The notes under the pieces were generated by a model that searched no databases, was not told the DNA's origin, and saw only the letters and a program-made list of their open reading frames with translations. Position numbers and translations under genes: made by a program. From assembly GCA_003427395.1 (NCBI GenBank), contig BFEA01000079.1:2750553-2786939 (forward strand): a DNA stretch of 36,387 nt, given 5' to 3'. This document shows, one piece after another, positions 11,373-20,270 of this stretch. Each line of letters opens with the position of its first letter. The stretch's first letter is position 1. Source of the stretch: Chara braunii. Taxonomy: Eukaryota > Streptophyta > Charophyceae > Charales > Characeae.

Positions 11373-11492
11373 GCGGCGCCCCCCCCACGGCTCTTCGCGG
11401 CCCGGACAGCCTAAACGCCTCCCCCGCCTTGATGACCACCCCACACGAATCGGGCCTGCCTTTAAGGCCGGGTTCGGGTAGGTAAACCCTCC

Positions 11493-11586
11493 CCGTTTTC
11501 TCCAGACTTGTGTGTCATCCTTGCGCAGGGGCCATGCTAATCTTCCCTGTACCGCTCCAATTTTAACCGGTGTCCCGAAAGATTCC
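11493..11586 (-). ncRNA. U6 snRNA-derived segment a (near full length)
   Basis: On the minus strand this runs from TTTCGGGACACCGG through TTAAAATTGGAGCGGTACAG to GGAGAAAACGG. An uninterrupted run of about 31 bases covering GATTAGCATGGCCCCTGCGC and the following AAGGATGACAC is identical to plant U6. The ACAGAGA box reads ACAGGGA. The 5' TTCGGGAC and the GAGAAA 3' end are of plant type. It lies inside the 5' LTR, upstream of segment b, and has a counterpart at the same relative place in the right LTR. Origin from U6 is clear, while function is unknown. Confidence 0.9.
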
Positions 11587-11984
11587 TACCGGGGCAATGC
11601 CCCGCGGCCCCTTCTGAACCTAAGCAGCCCCAGGACAGTTCGAAATAACTGGTTCTACAAGTTTGTGTTTCAACAGTTCAATGGTGTACCCACTGAGATG
11701 GGCCTTTGAGTGCTAGCCGCACCCACGGCACCGCGCCCCAAGGCAGAACGGGGCGCGGATCCGGCATGGCCACGAAAACATTTTGTAATTGCACTTCACG
11801 CAGCCCAGCGAATACATCACACTCCACGTGACCCTGCATCAGGCCCCATATTGCATCCCAGAACGGGGCGTGAGTAAAACAAAAATAAAAAGGCAGGCTA
11901 AACAACAATAAAATTAATAGAACTAAAACGGGGAATTTTTAACGGGCAGCCCTACGGATCGGCCCCCTCCTCCGCGCCTGTAGA

Positions 11985-12165
11985 CTAAAACGAAGGAGGA
12001 TAGCCCCGTCGGGCCCTCGACCCCTCGAACCTTTCCATGCCGCTCCGCTGCAACTGCTGCCCCGACGGCCGCTGGCCTCGATCCCCAAACCTCCACCGTG
12101 TCAACCCAATATCATAACCCATAGGGCTAAGCCCAAGCCTGAGACCAACGCCCGCCGAGTACCAT
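11985..12165 (-). repeat. LTR block A, left copy
   Basis: Two conserved words on the minus strand, GGCTTGGGCTTAGCCCTATG and GAGGGCCCGACGGGGCTATC, recur about 110 bp apart in three LTR copies: here, at 14,685-14,815 (minus) and at 20,118-20,270 (plus). The block sits between the LTR head and the U6-derived segments in both larger copies. No coding sense. Confidence 0.75.
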
Positions 12166-12626
12166 ACAAGGCAGCGCGGCGAGGCACTATGGGCCAACAA
12201 ACCGGCTGCGCGACTCCCATGGCCCGCGCCGGCTTGCTCATACCGGGCCATAATTGCCCTGCACGCCATCCTACGACACCCCGTTCCCCGCACGAAATCG
12301 CGCCATCGCTGCCGATGCCGTCGTCGAGGTCGTTCTCCGTACACGTGCAGGTCTCGGTCAAACATACCACTAACCGAAAATACCCCCAATTCTCGCTTAA
12401 TCAAATATAAATAAGTATTAATAATATTATTAGAGAAAACGAGCGATATCCGGCCGGCTTTATGATCAACAGCGGAAAGGAATCACGCGCGCCGTAAACC
12501 TGCGCGCCCACATAGTCTCTACTCTAGTCAACCACGTAGTCAACGTAAATTACAGACGCGGCCGCGCTTAGCGCGGTATACTTAAACTTTGACCCAGACT
12601 ACTTTCTGTCGCTTGCAAAAACCAGG

Positions 12627-12652
12627 GCGGATACCCTTGTAAGGGTATTCGC
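12627..12652 (-). other. LTR head stem-loop
   Basis: Seven bases inside the LTR start is an inverted repeat, GCG-a-ATACCCTT / AAGGGTAT-c-CGC, with a 2-nt loop. It recurs in the LTR heads at 15,202-15,227 and 19,696-19,721. The 15.2-kb copy has one base change that breaks one pair. It may belong to the LTR end recognised by integrase or to transcript structure. Confidence 0.7.
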
Positions 12653-12659
12653 ACCGACA

Positions 12660-14529
12660 CCACCCCCTTTCCTGACTGCCTTTAATGGCTACGTGCACCG
12701 GGTCGTTACACACGACCTTGTTCCCTCAGAATCTGAAACAGAAGGTAACTGTAGGTGTGACGTCTCCAGCAGAAATATCTTCTGAGCATCCCTTCTTCCA
12801 TGAGCACAGCGAATCGAGGGACGCTACTTTCTTCGTCGAGGTGAGCAACGCACCGGTCAACAGGTAAGTCTTCGACCTTGTATTCCGCCGAGCAAATTGA
12901 GGATGAATCTTCCGCTAAGAAACGAAAATATTCATTGTTATTTGCTAGTCGCTTTTCCTTCGCTCTGCTGTGTTCACTGGCTCAAGAAGGGTCGATCAGG
13001 TGCGAGCACGGGGTTCACACTCCCTGTCTGCTATGGCGAGACGACCACGACATCACCAAAAACGTCTGTATAGTGTACAAGGGTAATCGAAGTCGACCGT
13101 CGGGACGACGACGACTAGCGGGAACGGGCCATACTCAATCGTGCACAACGAGCCTGAAGTTGGGGACAGGTATGGCTGCAAAGGTGTGAGCGACTAGATG
13201 ATACAAAAGGTCGATCATCACCGCGACGAGGACCTCGATCACATCGAAGAAATTCAGAGAGAAGCTGGCATTTGCAATCTACGAGTCACTTTCTAGCGTA
13301 GAATGAGAATGCACCTTCCGCTATACTGTGGACGGATTCACTCCCACCTAGCAACGACCATAACCTTTTCCTTCGGCCGCAGCTCCTATCGATCATACCT
13401 CAAAACCTACTCACCAATGATATCTACTTTTACCAACAACCATAGCCTTTTCCTTCGGCCGCAGATCCTATCGACAACCATGGACCGAAAAAAGACAAAC
13501 ATGGACCAACAGACGAGTTCCATGATATCTACTTCTACCATATTTGGCAATGCCATCCTTCCGTGCAACACTTTCCTCAAATAGCTCCTTATTTTCTAAC
13601 CTTCACTAATTATGAGCTCAGAATCGGGGTCGCCATAGCCCAAAACCCCCGATTCAAGTCTTTACTTGTCCGTTTCTGGCAAGGAACGGACGAGATCAGT
13701 GATCTTCCATCCCCATCATAACTCATCCCCCTCTCTCTGTATGCATCCCACACCCCTTTCGGTCCATGTTTGTCTTTTTTTTTTTTTTTTTTTTTTCTGT
13801 TGCTCCTCTTCGTTACCTTAGCGCTCGTCGCCCCGCTGCCTCGCCTTGCCCCGCTTTACCGCCTTAGCGCCTGCCGCTCTCCCGCCTTGCTTTGCGCTGA
13901 GGAAAACTTTGAATGAATGGGCTATCGGGCGGTTCTATCAGTCTTCTCATCCTTATAGCCCAAGCTCCATGAGCGGTTTTGCCCGGCAGCGCTGCTGTTG
14001 CCTCACCATAGCCTCCATCGGCTCCGCCTTGCCCCAGGGGAGTTCACCACCTCCTCGGGCTGGACAGGAAAACTTTCGCACAACCTGCCGATTGTTGTGT
14101 TGAGGGCACATCACTACTAAAGGGTCCACGCGCAGGCCTCGGGGAGCCGGACTCTGTGCAAATCTTGTTGGTTAGTAGCACATATTCAGATGAGAAGTCT
14201 GAAAACCAAAGCGGGGAAGGACTCCGTGTGGCCGGCCCTTGCAGTCCACGGCCTGCCCGGGTGCATGGCCCACCGTCTTCACCGCCCCACGGGCACGCAC
14301 ACACTTAAACCACTACTACAGTCTACAGACCATGTTCGTCAGGCCGAGCACCCCAATGAGTCGGCGTTACCCAAATCCCCTCCGCCTCGTGGGCCAATCC
14401 CCCATGCTCGCATGCACGTTGAACCCCAACATCGCACACACGCAGAAACTCGTAAGTCAACCTAAAGGGACCCGAGCTCAAGGTCCTCAACTGCCATGAC
14501 GCCCTCTAAATCCCATGTCGCGTCCAAGT
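12660..14529. other. Unassigned flank with local duplications
   Basis: No supported coding region. A block containing CCTTTTCCTTCGGCCGCAG and TGATATCTACTT is imperfectly duplicated at 13,354-13,540 with 80-105 bp offset. A run of 22 T residues lies at 13,775-13,796. The 3' part, from about 13,840, may be a decayed continuation of the LTR fragment that starts at 15,234, but no U6-like segment is visible there. Confidence 0.4.
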
Positions 14530-15234
14530 CAAAAGAACGCCGGAACATAAAAGTAATAATAGTACGACGCTAATTCATAAATTATTTTAAAAAAACTTTT
14601 AATCATCGGACTATGGCGAACAAGGAAAAGGAGGTCGCTAACACCATTCTGATGTCGCCGACGACAAAACCAAGGAGGATAGCCCCGTCGGGCCCTCAAC
14701 CCCTCGGTTCCTTCTCGCCACTCTGGCATCTCACGGCGTCGCCGCTCAATCTTGATCCCTGAATCTCTCTGATGACAGGCTGATATCGTAACCAATGGTA
14801 CTAGGCCCAAGGTTGAGTCTTAGTATTGACGGACGCCTATATATGTGAGCACAAAGCAACGCGCGTTTTTTTTTTTCTTTTTTTTTTTCTCGAGGGTTCT
14901 TTCAAAGTTGCCTTATCTCCGATGTCGTCCTCCGTACGTACGCGCAAGTCTCAGGCAAGCGCATTAATCACAAGACAATAATGTTTTTGATCCTAATTTA
15001 ATCAGAAATAAAAATATGGTCGGCGACCAATGCCAGTTTCCAGAAACATAAAAACCAAAAGAGATCAACCGCGCCTTAAGTCTACGCGCCCACACACTCT
15101 CCACGCTAGTCAACCATCCCGTCAACGTAAACCACAGCCGCGGCCACGAGGTATACTTGAACTTGAAACCAATTTATTTTCTGTCACTTGCAAAAACCAG
15201 GGCGGATACCCTTGTAAGAGTATTCGCACCGATA
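14530..15234 (-). mobile_element. Broken LTR head of the same family
   Basis: The minus strand from 15,234 starts TATCGG (family TGTCGG) and carries the head hairpin followed by CCGCCCTGGTTTTTGCAAG as in the left LTR. Block A follows at 14,815-14,685. It has the same orientation as the left LTR, starts about 2.6 kb upstream of it, and lacks a recognisable block Y or X. The downstream limit is uncertain. T and A runs near 14,866-14,889 are probably later insertions or slippage. Confidence 0.65.
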
Positions 15235-15875
15235 TCGGGGACTAGATGAGCCAAAAATAAAAATAAAAAAAATTGGGACATGCGTCGGCGGGAATACCGT
15301 CGAGACTAGAAATTGGGACAAGCTTGGGAAGAGTGGCGAGGACTTGAGTTGTCCCAAGGGAACCATGAGCCAACATAAGGGATGGACACACGGGGAAAGT
15401 GGCGCTGTTGAGATCGAGATCTTGGCGGTGAAAAATATCATCCACTGTTGGTGCAAGGATTGAATGGGCCGAGAAAGAGGGAGTTTGGATGTAAAAAGGG
15501 AAAGGAAAATCGTGAAGGGAGAGCTGCCCAAAAGTCCGATACATCTCGAACTAGCAAGGCTTGAGAAAATAGAGCTCGAAGAGGCTGAATGTAGAAAATA
15601 AATTGCCAAAGGAAAATCAGAGCAAACGGTTCAGAAACTAAGATTAACAGAGGCAAAATGGAACCCCCATAGGTGTGGGTGCTCCACTACCGCAATTCGA
15701 GATATAACGGTCAACTGTTCAGGCTCGATCTGGCCCTACACTAAGATCTATGGCCTAGAAAAGGGAGTTCACAACTGCTTGACACTTATCGCAGTAGAAA
15801 CAAAAGAAAAAACGAGATAAAGGGAAGAAAAAGGAGGGAGAATGAGACAAAGGGGGAGAAAAGGGTGGAGGAGGA
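15235..15875. other. Unassigned sequence between LTR fragment and hairpin train
   Basis: A 141-codon minus-strand open frame across 15,184-15,609 overlaps the LTR head and is rich in Ser, Leu and Phe. It resembles no family I know and is probably chance. Purine-rich on the plus strand from 15,780 to 15,870. Confidence 0.35.
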
Positions 15876-16977
15876 TGTGTCGGCCAGTTGGGACTGACAC
15901 ACTAGGGATCGGCAGGTCCCTACTATGACCTCATCCCTCCATATTTGGTGGAGGTCAAACCGGATTGCAGAGATAAGGCCCTTCGGGCATTATCTCAACA
16001 ATATCTGAATTAAAAGGGCAAAAATGAGTAGAAAAACGAAAGTAAATGGACCGGTTTTCTTTTGGACCAGGGATCTGAGATTCAGATCCATGAAGAAAGA
16101 AATATGATCGTTATTTGTGGGGCCAGCTCAAACGGCCAACTCCGGAATGAGTTGGCAGCCCAAAATGGAAAGAAACAAAAAAAGAAAAAGACGAAACTGT
16201 GCATTTGGCCCAAAAAGAGGGTCGGATGCACCAAAAATTGAAAAAGTGAGCCTTAGGGCTCAAAATTGAAGCAAGGAGCACTAGGGGGTAGCTCGGAATA
16301 TTACTGATCTTGGATCTTATCCAGATATAAGGCTGATATAGCACCAAGGCATAAGAAAATACCTCGGCCTACTCAAAATGGGGTAAAATCGAAAAAAATC
16401 GAGAAAAAGACCCGCATGGTATTTTTCTTTCATGTGAAGTTGCCCCTTGGACATTTGGACTCAAAGGGGCAATTTTTGAAAATGAGATTGATCCATGAGA
16501 AGGCTGTAGAGGTAGGCCGAACTGGTACCAGTCACTCGGACTTCGTATACCTCGCCAAAAAGAGGTCAGATGCCCCCGAAAAGGCTTAATGGTGAAAATT
16601 GGTCATGGGGGTACTCGGTTCACTTTGGGGCACATGAGGAGGCTCATGGGCTGGCCGGAGTATTAATCACAGCCTACATAAGGAGGGGGAGCAGCCCGCC
16701 ACACTCACATTTGCATGAGGATTGCTAATGCTGCCCAATTGTGCTCATGAGAGCACTACACTCACTTGGAGTTAGAGAAGGGGAACCGTTGTCGGGACAG
16801 AAACCCCAATGAGGGTTTCTGCCCGAGTTTTTAAGATCGGACGTTGTCCGACATTTTTGTTGAATAGAGAGATTCGTATCGGACACTGCCCGACCCTTTT
16901 TTTTTATTGGGCGACTTGATGAGGTTGACGTTGCCAAAGTTTATTCAGACCAACATATGACTGAGAGACCTAAAGCC

Positions 16978-17009
16978 TGACGTCATTGACGTGTGACGTC
17001 ATTGACGTC
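16978..17009. promoter_or_regulatory. Cluster of four TGACGT cores (bZIP-type sites)
   Basis: TGACGT occurs at 16,978, 16,987, 16,994 and 17,003, and two of these are full TGACGTCA palindromes. The spacing alternates 9, 7, 9 bp. This is a tandem duplication of a 16-bp unit. In plants TGACG pairs of this kind (as-1 type) bind TGA-class bZIP factors. Binding here is inferred only. Confidence 0.5.
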
Positions 17010-17406
17010 CGATCGAAACAGCAGGAGTCAGCGGTACGACTTGTCGTCCACGGTTCCCAACAAGGCCGCAGTGGTGCGCGATCATGGAAAGACTAAAGCT
17101 AAACCTATTCTACCTAAAATAATGTTGCGCGATTCAGTGCCTAAGTAGGTTAAAAAGAGGGGTGCGCCGGGTATAGAATGGCGGCACAGGGGGAATAGGA
17201 AGAAAGGTTTCATTTCTTGGGCCGCGGGGGTTGACACCGAGCCAGGGGGTTGATAGGTCGATGTCGAGGTCACTAGGCCAACCGACAGGGCAGGCAGGCG
17301 GGATTTGCAGAGCTGCAGGCAAGTAGAGCCTGCAAGGCCACGACATGGGGGAGAAGTGACAGGGCAAACTCTTCATATAGAAGAGTTGCTCCTATCACTA
17401 TCGTGA

Positions 17407-17484
17407 TAGGAGCTAGCCCAGAAGGATACAGCACTTGACTCTTACCCGACGGATATCGGGATCAAGCCTGGCTGCACACTCCTA
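17407..17484 (+). ncRNA. tRNA-like sequence (possible tRNA-Lys-derived head)
   Basis: A box-like TAGCCCAGAAGG (17,414-17,425) fits the tRNA A box. GGATCAAGCCT at 17,459 resembles the B box, with 33 bases between them as in tRNAs. TAGGAG at 17,407 pairs with CTCCTA at 17,479 as an acceptor-like stem. The middle aligns with plant tRNA-Lys(CUU) around CTCTTA, keeping the spacing to the B box. The anticodon and T stems pair poorly, and strong competing hairpins run through the same bases. It may instead be part of the hairpin train. Confidence 0.35.
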
Positions 17485-17584
17485 CCGGGCTAGCTCCTTT
17501 TGGAGCAGCCCAAGGCAGTTGGGCGCGACCGATTTCGACCGCGTGATCATCAAGATCGTGAGGCTGAGATCTTCCGCGCGTGGT

Positions 17585-17637
17585 AAATTAGCATAGCCCC
17601 TGCGCTTTCAAGGATGACACGCATAAACCGAGAAATG
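17585..17637 (+). ncRNA. 3' fragment of U6 snRNA
   Basis: The sequence from AAATTAGCATAGCCCCTGCG through AAGGATGACACGCATAAACC to GAGAAATG matches the 3' half of plant U6, with a short insertion after TGCGC and a few substitutions. The 5' half is missing. An A-rich tail follows at once, as in retroposed RNA copies. The plant-type GAGAAATG end is kept. Confidence 0.85.
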
Positions 17638-17639
17638 TT

Positions 17640-17688
<49 letters not shown>

Positions 17689-17697
17689 TAAAGATAA
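17638..17697 (+). repeat. (AAAT)n/(AAT)n tract directly after the U6 fragment
   Basis: Roughly eight AAAT units and six AAT units follow the U6 3' end, then TAAAGATAAAAAT. This is consistent with the tail of a retroposon. Confidence 0.8.
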
Positions 17698-17702
17698 AAA
17701 TG

Positions 17703-17772
17703 TCGAATCCATATGGATTCGAACTCGGATCCGTACAGTCCTGGAGATCCACGATGTGACCGTTGTCATAAG
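17703..17772 (-). ncRNA. Antisense tRNA-like sequence (possible tRNA-Trp type)
   Basis: On the minus strand GAGTTCGAATCC is a near-perfect B box. About 35-45 bases upstream lies TGACAACGGTCACATCG, resembling a D arm. CTCCAGG in between resembles the anticodon loop of tRNA-Trp (CCA). Pairing is incomplete. It could be a tRNA-derived SINE head in opposite orientation to the neighbouring U6 fragment. Confidence 0.35.
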
Positions 17773-18188
17773 TAAACGAGAGGGTAGAAAAAAAAAAAAA
17801 AAAACCTAAACTAAAACTGAAGTGCCACTTGGCGCTCTTGGAACTGCCTGGGGCACTTCAGCACCAGTGCACTTGGCAGTCGCCCGTGGAAACGGGTGAC
17901 CGCTTTTCTGCAAAAGGGAAGTTCGTTCGTTTTCTGATTTTTTTCTTGTTTTTTTTAGATTTTAATTAGATTTTCTTCTTTTAGATTTTTTTTAGATTTT
18001 TTTTATTAGATTCTTGATTTCCCCTCGAGGTGCCCGTTCGTTTTTGACGAACGGGCTGCCATTTTGGTGTAGGATGAGCGAAATCGAATGTATACTGCCG
18101 TGGTACGCGGCTGCATTCGGGCGCGGGCTTGGGACCATGTACTTGAGTTACGAGGGACTCTCTGCTCCCAAACGGTCACGGCTGTGGG

Positions 18189-18193
<5 letters not shown>

Positions 18194-18235
<42 letters not shown>

Positions 18236-18252
18236 GGGGGGGGGGGGGGGGG
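18194..18252 (+). repeat. (AG)n followed by a run of 28 G
   Basis: AG dinucleotides from 18,194 to 18,225 run into an uninterrupted G tract (18,225-18,252). The G run can form G-quadruplexes, and its exact length may be an assembly or sequencing artefact. Confidence 0.9.
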
Positions 18253-19227
18253 CTCATAGGCCTTGCGCCTGTATCAGGCGCCTTATTCCGCCTAGATACG
18301 GGCGCAGTCAGGAGGGGGGGAGACCCCTCTGAGCTTGACTCTAGTTCGACACTGTGAAACGACTTGGTGAAAGGAGGCCGCTTGTTTTGAAAAACAAGCT
18401 GCCCCTTTCAGATAAAAAAAAAACAAAAAAAAAACGGGGAGTAAATAACGGCCACGTACGTGGCAGCGGGTTCAGGGTAGATACAGGGGATAGGCAGAAG
18501 AAAGAAAGAAGGGAGGAGAAAAGTTGGAAAAAAAAAAGCAGTCACGAATTTGTTCGTGACCTCAGTCCAGATGCAGGGCAGAGAAGCATCTGAACCTTGA
18601 AGTGACAGCAGACTGTTGATTTCAACATTCTGTTGAAAATGGCTTGATACAGCCACTTCGTGGCTGCACCTGGCCAGGGGGAAGTGGATAGGTGCATAGC
18701 CAAAGCCTGGGACTTGATGTTCCTGGTAGAACATCAAGATTCCCAGCCCTCGATCGAAGTTCGGATCGAGGGCTAGGCTCAGCCCCGTTTTTTTTGGTTG
18801 AGCCTCAAGTGGCTGCCCACCACTCCAGCCCAGCCATAAAAGCAGGGTTGGCCAGCAGCATCCTCACTCAGTTAAGGTGCTGCACACTTTCTGATTGAGT
18901 GTGGAGTGGAGAGTAGCATTATGCTGCCGCAGTGCTGGGGGGCAGCGAGTAGGAGCTGAGTGGAGGTTTGCAAGGGAGAGGGGAGGACTGCTGGAGGTGG
19001 CCATAGCTGTAAAACACAGCCATAGCCGCCATCTCAGCGAGAGGAAAAGAGAGAGAGAGAAGCGTCGGAGGTCTGCAGGGAGTGCGGGAGTGAGGCAGTC
19101 ATAGCCACCACTTCACTTTGTGAAGTGTTGGGGAGGTGTTGCGCGTCCGTCATGACAACTGCAGCCATACTTGGTGGAACGCATGGGAGGTGCTGTTCGC
19201 TCGGCACGACAACGGTGACACGTTTTT

Positions 19228-19442
19228 GCGGTGACGTGGAAGCGCTGCCGATTTTTTGCGGCGGCGGCACTGATATTTTAGCGGTAACATGGAAACGCTG
19301 CCCTTTTTTTTTGCGGTGGCGGCACTGAGATTTTGGCAGTGACGCGGAAGTGCTGCCGAAATCTTCCAGCGTTGATAGTGTTTTTTTGTCAGCGACGCGG
19401 AGGTGCTGCCAAACTTTTGCGGCGGCGGCAGTGCGTTCTAAA
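19228..19442 (+). repeat. 54-bp tandem array (GGAAGCGCTGCC motif)
   Basis: Four units start at 19,228, 19,281, 19,336 and 19,389, each with GACGYGGAAGYGCTGCC, a T run and GCGGCGGCAC. The GGAAGYGCTGCC core is shared with the 122-bp array of the left LTR (minus strand). Both arrays sit immediately upstream of block X, so they occupy the same slot in two LTR copies. Confidence 0.75.
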
Positions 19443-19457
19443 CCTTGGCGTTCAACC

Positions 19458-19688
19458 ATGCGTACCTATGCTACAACGAACGAGCAAACACCCTCGGTCG
19501 GTCTACCTCTGCAATTGCATTATAAAAGTGTTCGCACATGGGCGGTAGCTCGGCGGGGATACGCCCCTAAGGGTGGTGACAACCCCTTAGGGAAGGTAAG
19601 TTGTGCCCCGCGAGAACCTATCCTGTCGTAGGGGACCGCGAGAGGTAAAGTTGCCGCACTCGGCCGGAGCGGCGAAGGGTTGACGCGG
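19458..19688 (+). mobile_element. Tail fragment of an older LTR (block X)
   Basis: Homologous to 24,510-24,760 (plus) and 5,130-5,385 (minus). It contains ATTATAAAAG at 19,520, a TATA-like word not kept in the other copies. It holds CTAAGGG/CCCTTAG and the apex CTATCCTGTCGTAG stem-loop. It stops at TGACGCGG (19,681-19,688), where the next LTR begins. The missing last part of the tail reappears after that LTR at 24,915-24,963. Confidence 0.7.
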
Positions 19689-20117
19689 TGTCGGCGCGAA
19701 TACCCTTACAAGGGTATCCGCCCTGTTTTTTTGGAGATGACAGAAAAAATGGGTTTGGTTGAAAATGGGTCGTGTGAGGGGTGACTGCGTCCGGGATCTG
19801 CCTGGGCTAAGTTAGGAGGTATGTGGGCAAGCAGTTTTAAGGCGCGCGTGTGATTTTCTGGTTGAGTGGGCGATCGGTCTAGTCAACCGACCCGGACCGT
19901 GTTTCGAATTTGGATGAGGGATAAACAGTTCGCTTGGTTGGCCTGCGCGACCGGCGATAGGACCGGCGCGCGGGGTGGCCACGGCGCGGTCTAAGTAAGC
20001 CGGCGTGGGTGCCTAGTGTTGGCACGCCGGTTGCAGGCAGGAAAGGAGGGCTTAGGTTGTTTTTCCCAGGCCTAGGCACTGCGCGGCACTACTTTATATT
20101 GAAGTCCGCGCCCAGTT

Positions 20118-20270
20118 GTCTCAGGCTTGGGCTTAGCCCTATAGGTTACAGTGTGGGGCTATTGCTACGGAGGTTCAGGGATCGAGGCCAATATGCAGCA
20201 ATAAGGGAGCAGCGGAGCGTTGGATAAAACTGAGGGGTCGAGGGCCCGATGGGGCTATCCCCCTCAGTTT
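20118..20270 (+). repeat. LTR block A, right copy
   Basis: Carries GGCTTGGGCTTAGCCCTATA and GAGGGCCCGATGGGGCTATC in the same order and spacing as at 11,985-12,165 (minus) and 14,685-14,815 (minus). Confidence 0.75.

Larger units (their letters stand above)
5024..12659 (-). mobile_element. 5' LTR of minus-strand retrotransposon (about 7.6 kb)
   Basis: The LTR starts TGTCGG at 12,659 and ends CTCGACA at 5,024 on the minus strand, a perfect 5-bp TGTCG/CGACA terminal pair, followed directly by the tRNA-Asp primer site. A second copy in plus orientation at 19,689-24,851 shares its modules in the same order. Those modules are a head hairpin, block A, U6-derived segments, a roughly 178-bp array, block Y, a hairpin array and block X. 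The length is exceptional for an LTR. Part of the excess over the other copy is about 1.6 kb between 6,010 and 7,640, including a 122-bp tandem array. No coding region was recognised inside. Ambiguous bases occur up to 9,957. Confidence 0.75.
15876..19127 (+). other. Hairpin train: at least 25 unrelated stem-loops in 3.2 kb
   Basis: Short perfect inverted repeats follow one another with different stem sequences and mostly 3-15 nt loops. Arms include GAGATAA-g-GCCC/GGGC-a-TTATCTC (15,970), GGATCTGA (16,071), TTGCCCCTT (16,440), CATGAG (16,633), GTGCTC (16,741), CAGAAACCC (16,798), TCGGAC (16,837), AACTCTTC (17,367), GCTCCTATCAC (17,388), CTGAAGTGCC (17,817), GTCGCCCGT (17,879), GCCCGTTCGT (18,032), GCGCCTG (18,265), TGAAAGG plus GCTTGTTT (18,368), GTCACGAA (18,541), CAGATGC (18,568), TTTCAACA (18,620), CAGCCAC (18,650), CTTGATGTTC (18,713), AGCCCTCGATC (18,745), AGGCTCA (18,775) and CACTTCAC (19,109). 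Each has its exact complement just downstream. Self-complementary palindromes lie at 16,521-16,532 and 18,451-18,464. It lies immediately upstream of the older LTR tail, in the slot where the LTR hairpin array would be. Confidence 0.8.

Noticed and set aside
19034-19459. 141-codon minus-strand ORF over the 54-bp array
   Set aside because: It is antisense to a tandem repeat and the frame is a by-product of the repeat; no domain seen.
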